DNA from: an uncultured Psychroserpens sp.
GTDB lineage: Bacteria; Bacteroidota; Bacteroidia; Flavobacteriales; Flavobacteriaceae
Direction of reading: 5' to 3'
Length of the DNA: 64,000 nucleotides
Assembly: GCA_947489585.1 (NCBI GenBank)
Contig: CANLEE010000003.1
Location: 124,001 to 188,000, forward strand
Part shown: piece by piece, positions 18,626 to 28,122 of the stretch
Numbering within the stretch: position 1 is the first letter of the stretch
Layout: each line of letters opens with the position of its first letter
Translations under genes and position numbers: made by a program
Notes under the pieces: model-generated
The model's database searches: none
The model's input: the letters and a program-made list of their open reading frames with translations, nothing else
Told to the model about the DNA's origin: nothing

Positions 18626-19168
18626 TTATTTATCCGTTAATAGTTTTTTTAATGTATTCCAACGAGGATCAATTTCCTCTGATGTTTCTTCTTTCTCTTC
18701 TAAGCCTTTTGGGCTTAACTCTTCAAGTTTTTTAAGTATTTCTGAATCTAGTGTTCCATCTTCAACTCCTGGGTGAATACGTTTAACTGGCATTGACAAT
18801 ATGATTAACTCATATATGTATTGGGCTACATTAATTTCGTATTCTCCATGAGGAATGATTAGTATATCTTCAAATTCATCATTATAATCATCACCAAACT
18901 TGACTACCAATTTAAAATCACCTTCAACACTTTGGTCATAAGGTTCATTTGTAAGGTCACAATTGACGTTTACAACACCAGAAATTTCAAAATGCAACTC
19001 CAACAAGGTTGTTTTCTTTTCTAAAATCAACTCTGTTTTAACGTTAACATCATTAAAATCATCATACTCAAAATGTTCAAAGAACGCTTTATCAATCTGA
19101 TAATCAAAATGGTGCTTTTCTACCTTGAGACCAATAAATGGTATCGTATATTCCTTTAAAGGCTTCAT
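18626..19168 (-). CDS. YceD/DUF177-family protein
   Basis: An acidic protein of the YceD (DUF177) family, which is almost always encoded just before rpmF and is implicated in 23S rRNA or ribosome metabolism. The family ending [13 protein letters not shown] is clear. ATG codons lie at 19180, 19171 and 19168. The last gives the usual [15 protein letters not shown] start and leaves a workable leader after the promoter element at 19191-19198, so it was chosen (180 residues); the start at 19180 adds four residues. Confidence 0.88.
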   Translation of the reverse strand: MKPLKEYTIPFIGLKVEKHHFDYQIDKAFFEHFEYDDFNDVNVKTELILEKKTTLLELHFEISGVVNVNCDLTNEPYDQSVEGDFKLVVKFGDDYNDEFEDILIIPHGEYEINVAQYIYELIILSMPVKRIHPGVEDGTLDSEILKKLEELSPKGLEEKEETSEEIDPRWNTLKKLLTDK

Positions 19169-19190
19169 CATCGCATTCATTTTGAGCCTG

Positions 19191-19198
19191 CAAATATA
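19191..19198 (-). promoter_or_regulatory. Bacteroidetes-type -7 element before yceD-rpmF
   Basis: TATATTTG on the minus strand matches TAnnTTTG exactly. Transcription would begin about 5 bp downstream, giving a leader of roughly 18 bases to the ATG at 19168. A matching -33 element is not clear. Confidence 0.5.
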
Positions 19199-19240
19199 TA
19201 AATTTTAATTAACTAAACTATAGTTGTAAACAAAAAATGT

Positions 19241-20302
19241 TTATAACGTTTTTTGTGGTTTTTTTGGTGCTTTTTTTAATGGGTTTTTAGAATATTCTCC
19301 ATACTCTTCTCTATTATTAAATATTTGTATGGCCATAAACACCGCTTCTTTGAAAGATCCATGATCAGCTGTGCCTTTTCCTGCAATTTCAAAAGCGGTT
19401 CCATGATCTGGCGAGGTTCTTACTTTAGTCAGTCCAGCAGTATAGTTTACACCATGGCCAAACGCAATGGTTTTGAACGGAATTAAGCCTTGATCGTGGT
19501 AGGACGCAATAATTGCATCAAAGTTTTTATAGTTTCCTGAGCCAAAAAAGCTATCTGCAGAATAAGGTCCATAAACCATTTTGCCTTTTTCTTTAATTTG
19601 TTCAAGTGTTGGTCTTAATACTTTGTCATCTTCTTCTCCAATAACTCCATTATCACCTGCATGAGGATTTATGCCTAAAACAGCAATCTTAGGCTTGCTA
19701 ATTCTGAAGTCTTGAACTAAAGACTTATAAACCGTATCTATTTTTTCGTTTATTAATTCGGAAGTAATATGATTAGGCACATCTTTTACTGGAACATGAT
19801 CTGTAAGTAAGCCTACTTTTAATGTAGGTGTTACCATAAACATTAAACTTTTCCCTCCTAGTTTTTCAGCAAGGTAATTGGTGTGTCCTGGGAATTTAAA
19901 ACTATCCGATTGAATATTATGCTTATGAATAGGCGCTGTAACTAATGTATCAATAGCACCTCCCTTCAATGCTTTTGTAGCAGCTTCTAATGACTTTACT
20001 GAATATTCCCCAATCTTTAAATCTTCTTCTCCAAAATTAATAGTAACATTTTCTTTCCAAACATTGAGAACATTAATCTTTCCATGGATAATTTGGTCAG
20101 TATGATTTATTCCATGAAAATTAATAGGGCTTTTAAAATGCTTTTTTAAAAATGACATGGTTTTAATTGATGCAAAAATAACTGGAGTACAAAACTCAAG
20201 CATACGATTGTCTTCAAAAGTTTTGAAGATAATTTCTGATCCAATACCATTTAAATCTCCTATTGAAATCCCAAGTTTTATTTTTTTGTCTTTTTCCATC
20301 AA
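19241..20302 (-). CDS. pdxA: 4-hydroxythreonine-4-phosphate dehydrogenase
   Basis: PdxA oxidises 4-phosphohydroxy-L-threonine in the DXP-dependent pathway to pyridoxine phosphate. The 353-residue protein starts KLGISIGDLNGIGSEIIFKT and has the metal-site segments TAPIHKHNIQ, LGINPHAGDNGVIGEED and IASYHDQGLIPFK, plus TSPDHGTAFEIAGKG. A Lys/Pro-rich C-terminal tail (KKAPKKPQKTL) is extra compared with enteric PdxA. It is divergent from the riboflavin synthase gene. Confidence 0.96.
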   Translation of the reverse strand: MMEKDKKIKLGISIGDLNGIGSEIIFKTFEDNRMLEFCTPVIFASIKTMSFLKKHFKSPINFHGINHTDQIIHGKINVLNVWKENVTINFGEEDLKIGEYSVKSLEAATKALKGGAIDTLVTAPIHKHNIQSDSFKFPGHTNYLAEKLGGKSLMFMVTPTLKVGLLTDHVPVKDVPNHITSELINEKIDTVYKSLVQDFRISKPKIAVLGINPHAGDNGVIGEEDDKVLRPTLEQIKEKGKMVYGPYSADSFFGSGNYKNFDAIIASYHDQGLIPFKTIAFGHGVNYTAGLTKVRTSPDHGTAFEIAGKGTADHGSFKEAVFMAIQIFNNREEYGEYSKNPLKKAPKKPQKTL

Positions 20303-20333
20303 GATGTTTTGTAATGTCCGTAATTTTGTAATA

Positions 20334-20363
20334 CAAATTTAATCCAAATTTGGATGTAACCAA
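20334..20363 (-). promoter_or_regulatory. Promoter of pdxA with an embedded palindrome
   Basis: On the minus strand TTGG (20363-20360) and TAAATTTG (20341-20334) are 18 bp apart, fitting the -33/-7 pattern of Bacteroidetes. The spacer contains the perfect 14-bp palindrome ATCCAAATTTGGAT at 20342-20355, which could be an operator. Confidence 0.55.
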
Positions 20364-20375
20364 TTATTCGACACT

Positions 20376-20966
20376 ATGTTTACAGGAATTATTGAAGACC
20401 TTGGCATTATTACAAATCTTAGAAAAGAGCAAGACAACCTTCATCTCACCATACAAAGTCATCTGGCTTCAGAATTAAAAATTGATCAAAGCGTTGCTCA
20501 TAATGGCATTTGTCTAACTGTTGTAGACATTTCAGGAGATAATTATACAGTTACAGCAATTAAAGAAACTATTGATAAAACCAATATTGGTGATTTACAA
20601 ATTAATGATGCTGTAAATTTAGAGCGTGCAATGAAGCTTGGTGATCGTTTAGATGGGCACATTGTTCAAGGTCATGTAGATCAAATTGGTGTATGTGAAC
20701 AAATTAAAGAAGCGAATGGAAGTTGGTTATTTACATTTAGCTATAATGGTAATCTCGGAAATGTAACTATCGAAAAAGGTTCTGCTACTGTAAATGGGGT
20801 AAGTTTAACGGTTGTTAATTCTGGTAAAACTAATTTTAGCGTTGCTATTATTCCTTACACTTACGAACACACTAATTTTAAGTATCTAAAACAGGGGTCA
20901 AAAATCAATCTAGAATTTGACGTCTTAGGAAAATATATACAAAAGCTTTATGAGGCTAGACAATAG
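20376..20966 (+). CDS. ribE: Riboflavin synthase, alpha subunit
   Basis: The enzyme dismutates two 6,7-dimethyl-8-ribityllumazine molecules to riboflavin. The 196-residue protein has the duplicated lumazine-binding barrel: repeat 1 starts MFTGIIEDLGIIT and contains NGICLTVVDI; repeat 2 starts GHIVQGHVDQIGV and contains NGVSLTVVN. The length is normal. No FMN riboswitch fold is apparent in the 70-bp leader shared with pdxA. Confidence 0.96.
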   Translation: MFTGIIEDLGIITNLRKEQDNLHLTIQSHLASELKIDQSVAHNGICLTVVDISGDNYTVTAIKETIDKTNIGDLQINDAVNLERAMKLGDRLDGHIVQGHVDQIGVCEQIKEANGSWLFTFSYNGNLGNVTIEKGSATVNGVSLTVVNSGKTNFSVAIIPYTYEHTNFKYLKQGSKINLEFDVLGKYIQKLYEARQ

Positions 20967-20971
20967 CTAAA

Positions 20972-21172
20972 TTACCCTCTAGAATTTTTAATTGTCTTTT
21001 TCACACCAAAGAAAACTCCTAAAATTACAGCTATTGTGGTAAAACCATCAATAGGTAACCCTGGAGGTGGTGGCGGCATAGGTGGTGGTGGTTCACCGCC
21101 TTGTGCTACACATACAAAACTTATTAAAACAAATAAGATCGAGGCTAGGATTTTCTTGTTTTGTATTCTCAT
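20972..21172 (-). CDS. Small secreted protein with PID-CTERM-type sorting signal
   Basis: A 66-residue protein: a signal peptide (MRIQNKKILASILFVLISFV...AQ), a very short mature part GGEPPPPMPPPP, the PGLPIDG motif, a hydrophobic helix (FTTIAVILGVFFGV) and a basic KKTIKNSRG end. This tripartite tail is the PID-CTERM sorting signal found in flavobacteria. There is almost no mature domain, so the protein is nearly all targeting sequence. The start at 21172 fits the signal peptide; upstream in-frame Met codons do not. Confidence 0.7.
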   Translation of the reverse strand: MRIQNKKILASILFVLISFVCVAQGGEPPPPMPPPPPGLPIDGFTTIAVILGVFFGVKKTIKNSRG

Positions 21173-21205
21173 TATGGCGTAAATGTATAAAAAAAAAGGT
21201 CTCAA

Positions 21206-21213
21206 CAAAATTA
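21206..21213 (-). promoter_or_regulatory. -7 element before the small sorted protein
   Basis: TAATTTTG on the minus strand matches TAnnTTTG and lies about 34 bp before the ATG at 21172. The -33 partner is weak. Confidence 0.4.
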
Positions 21214-21425
21214 AATAGCAAAAAAACATCCATAAAACGCAAAAAAAATCGACGAAAAACACTTTTTCACTCGTTTACGTTAAATTTATATTAAAACCAA
21301 ATATATGCTTTTTTACGATAATCAAAAGAAAATCGACACTAATTTCGTTTTAAATAATTGTTATCATGCATTTTACAGCTTTACATACAAAAATTTCAAC
21401 TTTTAGTTATTCTAAACTATAAAGC

Positions 21426-22175
21426 TTATCGATGCATTTGATCTAAAATCTCAATCACCTCCGTCTTTTTTCTAACAGAAACAGGTACATTTTCTCCATT
21501 TTTTAACATTAAGTACCCACCATCTGTTTTAATAAATGCACTAATACATTGCAAATTGACTAAATGGCTTTGGTGTATTCTAAGAAATCCATAAGGTTTA
21601 AGCATATCTGAAAAATATTTTAAGGTCTTTGTTACAAAAATCTTTCGCCCATCTTGAAGGTGAAACATTGTATTATTGCTATCAGATTCACAACGTATGA
21701 TATCGTCTAAATTGACAATGATGATTTTATCTAGTGTATGTAATGAGATTTTATCTGGTTTTTTTTCTGGTGCAGATAAGGTTTTCTTTAAAATGTCTAA
21801 ACGTTCTTTATTAGGCTGAATTTGTTGCTTCGCTCTTTCAATCGCTTGCGTCAACTCATTATTAGCATAAGGTTTAAGCACATAATCAATAGCAGCAAAC
21901 TTGAAGGCTTTAATAGCAAATTCATCACTGGCAGTCACAAAAATAATCTTTGATGTTAGTTCTGGAAAAATCTCCAATACATCAAACCCAGTTCCGTCTC
22001 CCAACATAATATCTAAAAACAAAATATCAGGTTGATGCTTCCGAAGCACCTTTGCCGCTTCAACCACACTTTTTGCTGTATCTATAATTTTTATCTCTGA
22101 ATGGTTTGCCTCAATGTCACTCTTTAAAAGTTCCATAGCGTCCTTCATATCTTCTACAATAATTGCTGTAAGCAT
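21426..22175 (-). CDS. LytTR-family response regulator
   Basis: A 249-residue two-component regulator. Residues 1-120 form a receiver domain with the acidic pocket at VED and the phosphoacceptor Asp55 in LFLDIML; the conserved Lys is in DYVLKPY. Residues about 140-245 form a LytTR DNA-binding domain (IIRCESDSNNTMFHL, LRIHQSHLVN). It begins 16 bp after its partner kinase gene, so the pair forms one operon. Its target promoters are not evident in the window. Confidence 0.93.
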   Translation of the reverse strand: MLTAIIVEDMKDAMELLKSDIEANHSEIKIIDTAKSVVEAAKVLRKHQPDILFLDIMLGDGTGFDVLEIFPELTSKIIFVTASDEFAIKAFKFAAIDYVLKPYANNELTQAIERAKQQIQPNKERLDILKKTLSAPEKKPDKISLHTLDKIIIVNLDDIIRCESDSNNTMFHLQDGRKIFVTKTLKYFSDMLKPYGFLRIHQSHLVNLQCISAFIKTDGGYLMLKNGENVPVSVRKKTEVIEILDQMHR

Positions 22176-22191
22176 GATTTATTTCTCTTAT

Positions 22192-25100
22192 TTAATAATC
22201 GGTTTCTAACGGGATTTTAAACACAATGGTCGTGCCACCAATGCTTCCGTCATTATTTTTTATTTCTGAAATATCTAAAGCATCCTTTCCTGAAATTGAT
22301 TCTAATCGTTCTCTGGTTACTTTAAGTGCCATAGATTGGTGGTCTGTTTTTGTTTTTTGCTCTTGTGAACTATAAATTCCAATACCATTATCTGTAATGG
22401 TTACTTTTAAGATGTCTTCAATAGTATCAAACTGAATCTTTAATGCCCCAGCTCTTGGTCCCTTTAAAATGCCATGACGAATCGCGTTTTCTACAAAAGG
22501 TTGGATAAGCATGGGTGGAATTAAGATTTCTTCTATGTCTAAATCAGTATTGATCACAATATCATAGGTAAACGGTTGTTCTGCCATTAAGCGTTCCACC
22601 TCAACATAATGACGCAATGTTTTAATTTCTTGATCTAAACCTATAGTGTCTTTTCTAGAGTTTACTAAGGTCTCTCTTAACAAAGTGGCGAAACTATTTA
22701 CCGTATCGTTCATTTTTTCTGGCTTGGTTGGTGCCATCGCTTTAATACCGTTTAAAACATTAAAAATAAAATGCGGATTCATTTGTAAGCGCAAGGCTTT
22801 TTGTTCTAACGTCAGTAAATGATTTTCTAATTCTAAGCGCTCTTTTTCTTGAGTGTTTTTACGTTTTATTCGTTTTATATATTGATAGGCTATTGCGGCC
22901 AACCCAAAAATAGCTAAACCAATAATAGTCCATTGAAACCATCCTTTTTTATATAGCGGACTCTCAATATAAAATGAAAAATGAAGTGGATCACTCTCCT
23001 TCCAGCGATGATTTCTTGATTGAACAACAAAATCATGAGCTCCAAAGTTTAGTTCAGAATAATCTTGAGTAGCCACATTAGACCAAGGGCTCCAATTATT
23101 ATCATTCAGTTTGTAGCGATACTCCACACCATTAGCATGATCTAAATCGACTGTTTTAAATGAAAAACTCACCTGTGTTTGGTCTGAATTGAGTTGTAAT
23201 ACTTTATCGGTGTTTGTCCAACTCAACAAGTTAATAGAATTTATACTTTTGAATCCAACTTTAACATCTTCTAAATAGATGATTGGTTTTTCGGTATCTT
23301 GATTAAGTTCAGCAGGTTGATATTCTGTAAGGCCGTACAATGCGCCAAACCACAAATGCCCTTTTTCATCTTTATCAACAGCATTTAAGCAAGTTTCTAT
23401 ACCTAAAAACCCGTCATTCCTTCCAAAGAAAAAAGCATCTTTAATTTGTGTGTCTTTATCTAATTCTAGTTTGTCTACACCACGTTCTGTACCAACCCAA
23501 AGGTAGCCTTCATTATCAAAAATAAGTTGATATATATTCTCTGAAGTGCCCTCTTTTAGGCCTTTTAATTTTTTAAACGTATTAAAGTTTTCATCGTTTG
23601 ACCACCAAATTCCTTGCCCAGCAGTACCCAAAAACATGGTGTTGTTTTGAAATAATATACTGTTAATTGGCACTTCCAAATCTAAAACTGAGCCCAAATG
23701 AACAATGTTATCATTTTTCAAATAACCCAAATGTCCGTTTCGTGTTGCGTACCAAAATCGGCCATTCTCATCTTTGACCATGTCTCTAATATATAAGTCT
23801 TGAATACCTTCTGAAGTTGAAAATGTTTTATGCACAATTAGGCTGTCTTGTCTTGCATTATAGTTGAATTTTACAATCCCGTAAGAATAGGTAGCTACAT
23901 ATATGGCGTCTTTATCAACGTGAATATTTCGAATCCAATCATCAGGAAACCCATTTTCAGTATTTAATACTTTGGTCACCTCAACGGTTTTAGAAATAGC
24001 TTTTTTACGTCTTTTTAAAGTGTCAATGGCAAAAGAATCAATACTAATTTCTCCTCGAAACACTAAACCCTTCCCATCAGATCCTGCCCAAATATTTCCT
24101 TTATAATCACTTGTAATGGTTTTTATTTTAACTTCGGAAAACGCTTCAGGAAGTTCTATATCATGAATCCCATAGTTGTCAATTCGCATTAATCCAGCTT
24201 CAGAATTTGAAATCCACATCGCATCATTTGAATGATGAACTGCATAGACGCGATTTCCATTAAGACCAGTTCCTGTATCAAAATGTTTAAAATTATTCTG
24301 AAAATACTTGTATAAACCACCACCAGAAGTTGCCATCCAAATGTTTGATTGACGATCTTGAAGCACTTGTCTTACATTGGGTACTGAAAGACCATTAGTG
24401 CTATTGAGTATAAATGATTCGGTGTTGGTCTCGGCATCAATCACAGACACGCCGTTGTTATCGGTTGCAACCCAAAGCTGATTCGTGTTTAGAATTGAGA
24501 TACTATTAATTCGCAAAGGTTCTTTAATAAGGATTTGGTTCTCAAAATCATCAGACTCAAATACAATAGTGCCATCATTAAAAGTAGAGGCAAAGATTTT
24601 AGTGTTAAAACTAGCTAAAGCTTTAAAGTCTCCTTGTTCTAATTTTTGAAATGCTTTTGGGTTAGACATCGTTCCAGAAAATCGCCACAAACCATCTTGA
24701 ATTGCTAACCAAAAATGACCATCAAAGGCAATCAAATCATTAATTTGTAAGTTGTCAATTTCGGGATGTAGTTCTATTTTTTCTACGGAAGTATTATTTT
24801 TAACTCTAAAGACCCCTTGTTTAGTTAATAAAAAAATCTGCTTATTAATCTCACATATTTTATTAATTTCTGGTGTTTCAGTATTTAGAAATTTGGTCTT
24901 ATTTTTAACAGATAACCCTTGTTTTGTACCTATATATAATTTCTTATTTATCGATGCTATAGTGTTAATATAATTAGATCCTAATCCGTTTTTGTCATTA
25001 TACACTTTAAAATTATCACCATCAAAACGCGCCAATCCACCACCTTGTGTCCCTAGCCACAAATACCCTTTATTATCTTGCGTCATAGCATAGACTTGAG

Positions 25101-25314
25101 ATTGCGGTAAACCATCTTCAAGTGTAAATGCTCTTAACTGCCTATTTTGAGCATTTATGGTGAGCATCATTCCGAAGAACAGCAGGTAATATATATATGT
25201 CGTTTTAAATTTCAATTTTGGGTTTGTTATCTCAATGCAACTTACAATTTTGAACGCAGTTTTTAAGCTTGAAGTATATCCTTTTTTTAGAATCATTAAA
25301 AGCGCTGCACTCAA
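22192..25314 (-). CDS. Propeller-sensor histidine kinase, LytS type
   Basis: A large sensor. After a signal sequence come many two-component-propeller repeats (LWLGTQGGGLARFDGD, IWMATSGGGLYKY and others) to about residue 690, a Y_Y_Y domain (about 735-800), one membrane helix (about 805-827) and a His_kinase domain with NPHFIFN (His848) and the ATPase motifs VENAIRHG and DNGIGI. It phosphorylates the LytTR regulator encoded 16 bp downstream. The ATG at 25314 leaves about 33 residues before the signal peptide; a TTG at 25215 would give a clean start, with KFKTTYIYYLLFFGMMLT next, and may be the real one. Confidence 0.9.
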   Translation of the reverse strand: MSAALLMILKKGYTSSLKTAFKIVSCIEITNPKLKFKTTYIYYLLFFGMMLTINAQNRQLRAFTLEDGLPQSQVYAMTQDNKGYLWLGTQGGGLARFDGDNFKVYNDKNGLGSNYINTIASINKKLYIGTKQGLSVKNKTKFLNTETPEINKICEINKQIFLLTKQGVFRVKNNTSVEKIELHPEIDNLQINDLIAFDGHFWLAIQDGLWRFSGTMSNPKAFQKLEQGDFKALASFNTKIFASTFNDGTIVFESDDFENQILIKEPLRINSISILNTNQLWVATDNNGVSVIDAETNTESFILNSTNGLSVPNVRQVLQDRQSNIWMATSGGGLYKYFQNNFKHFDTGTGLNGNRVYAVHHSNDAMWISNSEAGLMRIDNYGIHDIELPEAFSEVKIKTITSDYKGNIWAGSDGKGLVFRGEISIDSFAIDTLKRRKKAISKTVEVTKVLNTENGFPDDWIRNIHVDKDAIYVATYSYGIVKFNYNARQDSLIVHKTFSTSEGIQDLYIRDMVKDENGRFWYATRNGHLGYLKNDNIVHLGSVLDLEVPINSILFQNNTMFLGTAGQGIWWSNDENFNTFKKLKGLKEGTSENIYQLIFDNEGYLWVGTERGVDKLELDKDTQIKDAFFFGRNDGFLGIETCLNAVDKDEKGHLWFGALYGLTEYQPAELNQDTEKPIIYLEDVKVGFKSINSINLLSWTNTDKVLQLNSDQTQVSFSFKTVDLDHANGVEYRYKLNDNNWSPWSNVATQDYSELNFGAHDFVVQSRNHRWKESDPLHFSFYIESPLYKKGWFQWTIIGLAIFGLAAIAYQYIKRIKRKNTQEKERLELENHLLTLEQKALRLQMNPHFIFNVLNGIKAMAPTKPEKMNDTVNSFATLLRETLVNSRKDTIGLDQEIKTLRHYVEVERLMAEQPFTYDIVINTDLDIEEILIPPMLIQPFVENAIRHGILKGPRAGALKIQFDTIEDILKVTITDNGIGIYSSQEQKTKTDHQSMALKVTRERLESISGKDALDISEIKNNDGSIGGTTIVFKIPLETDY

Positions 25315-25376
25315 AAAGAGATACAGCGCTCAAAACATAAATCACAACATCAACTAATTATCATGAATGCTTTCAT

Positions 25377-26120
25377 TTATTTGTTATCCAATTCACATGA
25401 AAATGCATAATTGGTTTTTTGTGGTTTTACCTGCTCTAAAGCTGCTAAATTTGACGTTTGCATTAACTTATTGTCTTTAAATACAATATATGCACTACTT
25501 TCGGTAACATCACAGCTTTCTCCTTCATTAGTGCATAAGGCAATCACATCAGTTCCATAAGTATTATCTTGTTTGTCAATTAAGTTGATTAACTCATGGT
25601 GTAGTGTTTCTGATTTTACAAAAATCTTGTCAATCTCAGTGCCATTTCTTATTGCTCTAATTTGAAAACGCTTATAACCTTTATAGTCAACACCTGCTTC
25701 TCCAAATACAAATTTAATTTCTGGATTTATTTGACTTACCATTGTCTTTTGTGAAATAAGTCCTCCCCAAATCCATCCTATTTGTGGACCCATTTTTATT
25801 TTGTAAAATCTACTAGTGACACCATTAATAGTTTGAGGCATTTCACTTTTGGCTAATAATCTCACATTGGTACCAATATTAAGCGTCGTTAGTTTTTCAC
25901 AGTGAACAGAGGCACAATCACGTAAGGCAACATCATCACCTAATAAATATTGTGAAGCATTTGTTACTGAATTAGAGTAGACATCAAATTCTACTTCATT
26001 GGTTTGAGCGTAAATATCTGAAGCGATAAATAGCATTGCTAAAATCATTACTGCTTGAAAGAGTTTAGATAGTCTTGTTTGTGTTTTGTTTTCGTTTTGT
26101 GTGTTCTTTAAAGTTTTCAT
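25377..26120 (-). CDS. Secreted SH3b-domain protein
   Basis: A 247-residue protein with an N-terminal signal/membrane segment (about residues 21-39, ending DIYAQ). Residues about 60-125 form a bacterial SH3-like domain (DDVALRDCASVHCEKLTTL, IGWIWGGLIS). The C-terminal half is unrecognised and has a cysteine pair in CTNEGESCDV. Bacterial SH3 domains often bind peptidoglycan; the role here is unknown. A gene for a propeller kinase follows 62 bp downstream, perhaps read from the same transcript. Confidence 0.7.
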   Translation of the reverse strand: MKTLKNTQNENKTQTRLSKLFQAVMILAMLFIASDIYAQTNEVEFDVYSNSVTNASQYLLGDDVALRDCASVHCEKLTTLNIGTNVRLLAKSEMPQTINGVTSRFYKIKMGPQIGWIWGGLISQKTMVSQINPEIKFVFGEAGVDYKGYKRFQIRAIRNGTEIDKIFVKSETLHHELINLIDKQDNTYGTDVIALCTNEGESCDVTESSAYIVFKDNKLMQTSNLAALEQVKPQKTNYAFSCELDNK

Positions 26121-26158
26121 AGTATTCTGTTTTATGGGTTTATACTTGTTTGATACTT

Positions 26159-26166
26159 CAAAGATA
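26159..26166 (-). promoter_or_regulatory. -7 element before the SH3-protein gene
   Basis: TATCTTTG on the minus strand matches TAnnTTTG, about 38 bp before the ATG at 26120. No good -33 element is visible. Confidence 0.4.
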
Positions 26167-26331
26167 TATTGACACTTGACCGAAATTTGAGTGCTTCTAG
26201 AATTCGTTAAGGATGATTTAGAATTCGTATAATGAATGGCATTCTTTAACTTTTTTTAAACATTGAATAGAACACTAATGTTTTATTTTAGCTAAAACAC
26301 ATCGTGTCCTAGTATTTAAAACTCTTTTGTT

Positions 26332-28122
26332 ATGATTAAAAATTTCAAGACCATAGTATTCTACATCTTAATCATTTCGCCATTTTATTCAGTGCTGGGC
26401 TGTTCTGAGGCTAAAACTACATCTAAGGATATCGCGAAAAACATTATTTTCAATGATTCTATTAGAGAACACTATGATATTCCTTATTATTTGGGGTCAG
26501 ATGCTGATTCTACAAAACACAAATTGAATCTCTTTATCCCAGACCATGTAAAAAACCCTCCCATTATGTTATGGATTCATGGAGGGGCATGGGCTTTTGG
26601 AGGACGAAAATCTGAAACCGAATTGGCACGTAACTTTACTAAACAAGGTATTGCTGTAGCTGTAATGAGTTATCGGTTAAGTCCAGCGACATGGCAAAAT
26701 CCTGAACGGAATACTGGGGTTCAACATCCAGCTCATATACAAGATGTAGCTAAAGCATTTGCATGGGTTTATGATAATGCAAGTGCGTATCAGTATGATA
26801 AATATTCAATATTTGTAAGTGGCTATTCTGCTGGAGCACATTTATCTGCGCTACTAGCAATGGACCCTTCATATTTAACCGAAGTTGGAAGGTCTGTAAG
26901 AGATATTAAAGCAGCAATTCCTATTGCAGGAGCCTATGATATGGTGGCTTATTACAATTCCCATCTTGCTTCTAACGGAAAAACCATGGCAGATAGTCAT
27001 GTAAAAGGTGTGTTTGGAGACTCTATGAAAGTTATTCAGAAAGCATCACCAACTGAGTATATGAGTAATCAATGGGTTCCTATGCTAGTTGTTTCTGAAA
27101 TAGATACTTATGACTATACCAAACTATTTGAAATAGAAGCTAAGACCGCAAATTATAATACGATAACGTTTCATCATGTACGAGATAAAAACCATGCGGG
27201 CTTATATCAAGATTTATCAAAAAATGGAACAAGTGAACACATGTTGCTAATTTCTGATTACATCAAAACTCATAAAGCTAATTATAGCTTTTTAAATAGA
27301 GGAAACTTTAATCTTGCCTATAAAACATTTGGAGAAGGGTCTCCGATGTTTTTATTAAATGGAGGACCTGGATTTTCGAGCCATAACTTTCAGAGCTTGG
27401 CTAAAACAATTGCCGCTGAAACCAAACATCAGATAATCATATTCGATCAACGAGGCACAGGGTATTCAGAAATAGAATCGCCAAATAGCAACAACATGAC
27501 CTTGGATTTGATGGTTGAAGATCTGGAACACCTCAGAACACACTTGAAATATGATAAGGTAGGAATCATGGGGCAATCATTTGGTGGTATTTATGCCATG
27601 AGCTATGCTGCAAAATACCCGAAAAATGTCAAACAATTAATCCTTTCTCACTCTGGAGGATTAACCTTGGACTTTGCTAGTGATGTTAATTCTCGATTAA
27701 ACAATGGAATAAGTACTGAAAACCAAGAACAACTTCGAACGCTATTCCGTATAGACAACCCTGAATTAAGACTAATGGCTCAATTTAAGTTAATGTCTTC
27801 TGGCTATGTTTTTAATACTAATAATGAAGATATTGTCTACAAAGGATTAGCGTTTAACTCAAGGTTTTACCCAATAATAAACCAATTGATTTGGCAAGAC
27901 ATGACTAATCATTATGATGTATCTAGAGCGATGACATCTTTTGATAAACCGGTTCTTATTTTACATGGCGATAAAGATATCGTAAATCCAAAATCGGCTC
28001 AAGTCATGCATACGACTTTCCCAAATTCAAAATTAGTTTTGCTTAATAATTGTAGGCATTATGGTTGGTTAGATCAACCTGATATTTACTTTAGCGAGCT
28101 TTTTAATTTTTTAAAAGGTTAA
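26332..28122 (+). CDS. Lipoprotein with two fused alpha/beta-hydrolase domains
   Basis: A 596-residue protein. The leader ends in a lipobox-like VLGC (Cys24), suggesting a lipoprotein. Domain 1 (about 45-315) is an esterase/lipase-type hydrolase: oxyanion loop HGGAWAFGG, nucleophile Ser166 in SGYSAGAH and a candidate His in DKNHAGLYQ. Domain 2 (about 320-596) is like proline iminopeptidases: NGGPGFSSH, DQRGTGYS, Ser416 in MGQSFGGIYA, Asp549 in HGDKDIV and His576 in NNCRHYGW. Both nucleophiles are present, so both halves may be active. Such a tandem is unusual; substrates are unknown. Its stop overlaps that of nifJ by 4 bp. Confidence 0.85.
   Translation: MIKNFKTIVFYILIISPFYSVLGCSEAKTTSKDIAKNIIFNDSIREHYDIPYYLGSDADSTKHKLNLFIPDHVKNPPIMLWIHGGAWAFGGRKSETELARNFTKQGIAVAVMSYRLSPATWQNPERNTGVQHPAHIQDVAKAFAWVYDNASAYQYDKYSIFVSGYSAGAHLSALLAMDPSYLTEVGRSVRDIKAAIPIAGAYDMVAYYNSHLASNGKTMADSHVKGVFGDSMKVIQKASPTEYMSNQWVPMLVVSEIDTYDYTKLFEIEAKTANYNTITFHHVRDKNHAGLYQDLSKNGTSEHMLLISDYIKTHKANYSFLNRGNFNLAYKTFGEGSPMFLLNGGPGFSSHNFQSLAKTIAAETKHQIIIFDQRGTGYSEIESPNSNNMTLDLMVEDLEHLRTHLKYDKVGIMGQSFGGIYAMSYAAKYPKNVKQLILSHSGGLTLDFASDVNSRLNNGISTENQEQLRTLFRIDNPELRLMAQFKLMSSGYVFNTNNEDIVYKGLAFNSRFYPIINQLIWQDMTNHYDVSRAMTSFDKPVLILHGDKDIVNPKSAQVMHTTFPNSKLVLLNNCRHYGWLDQPDIYFSELFNFLKG

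Noticed and set aside
20303..20375. FMN riboswitch before riboflavin synthase
   Set aside because: The 73-bp gap is too short and lacks the expected conserved elements.
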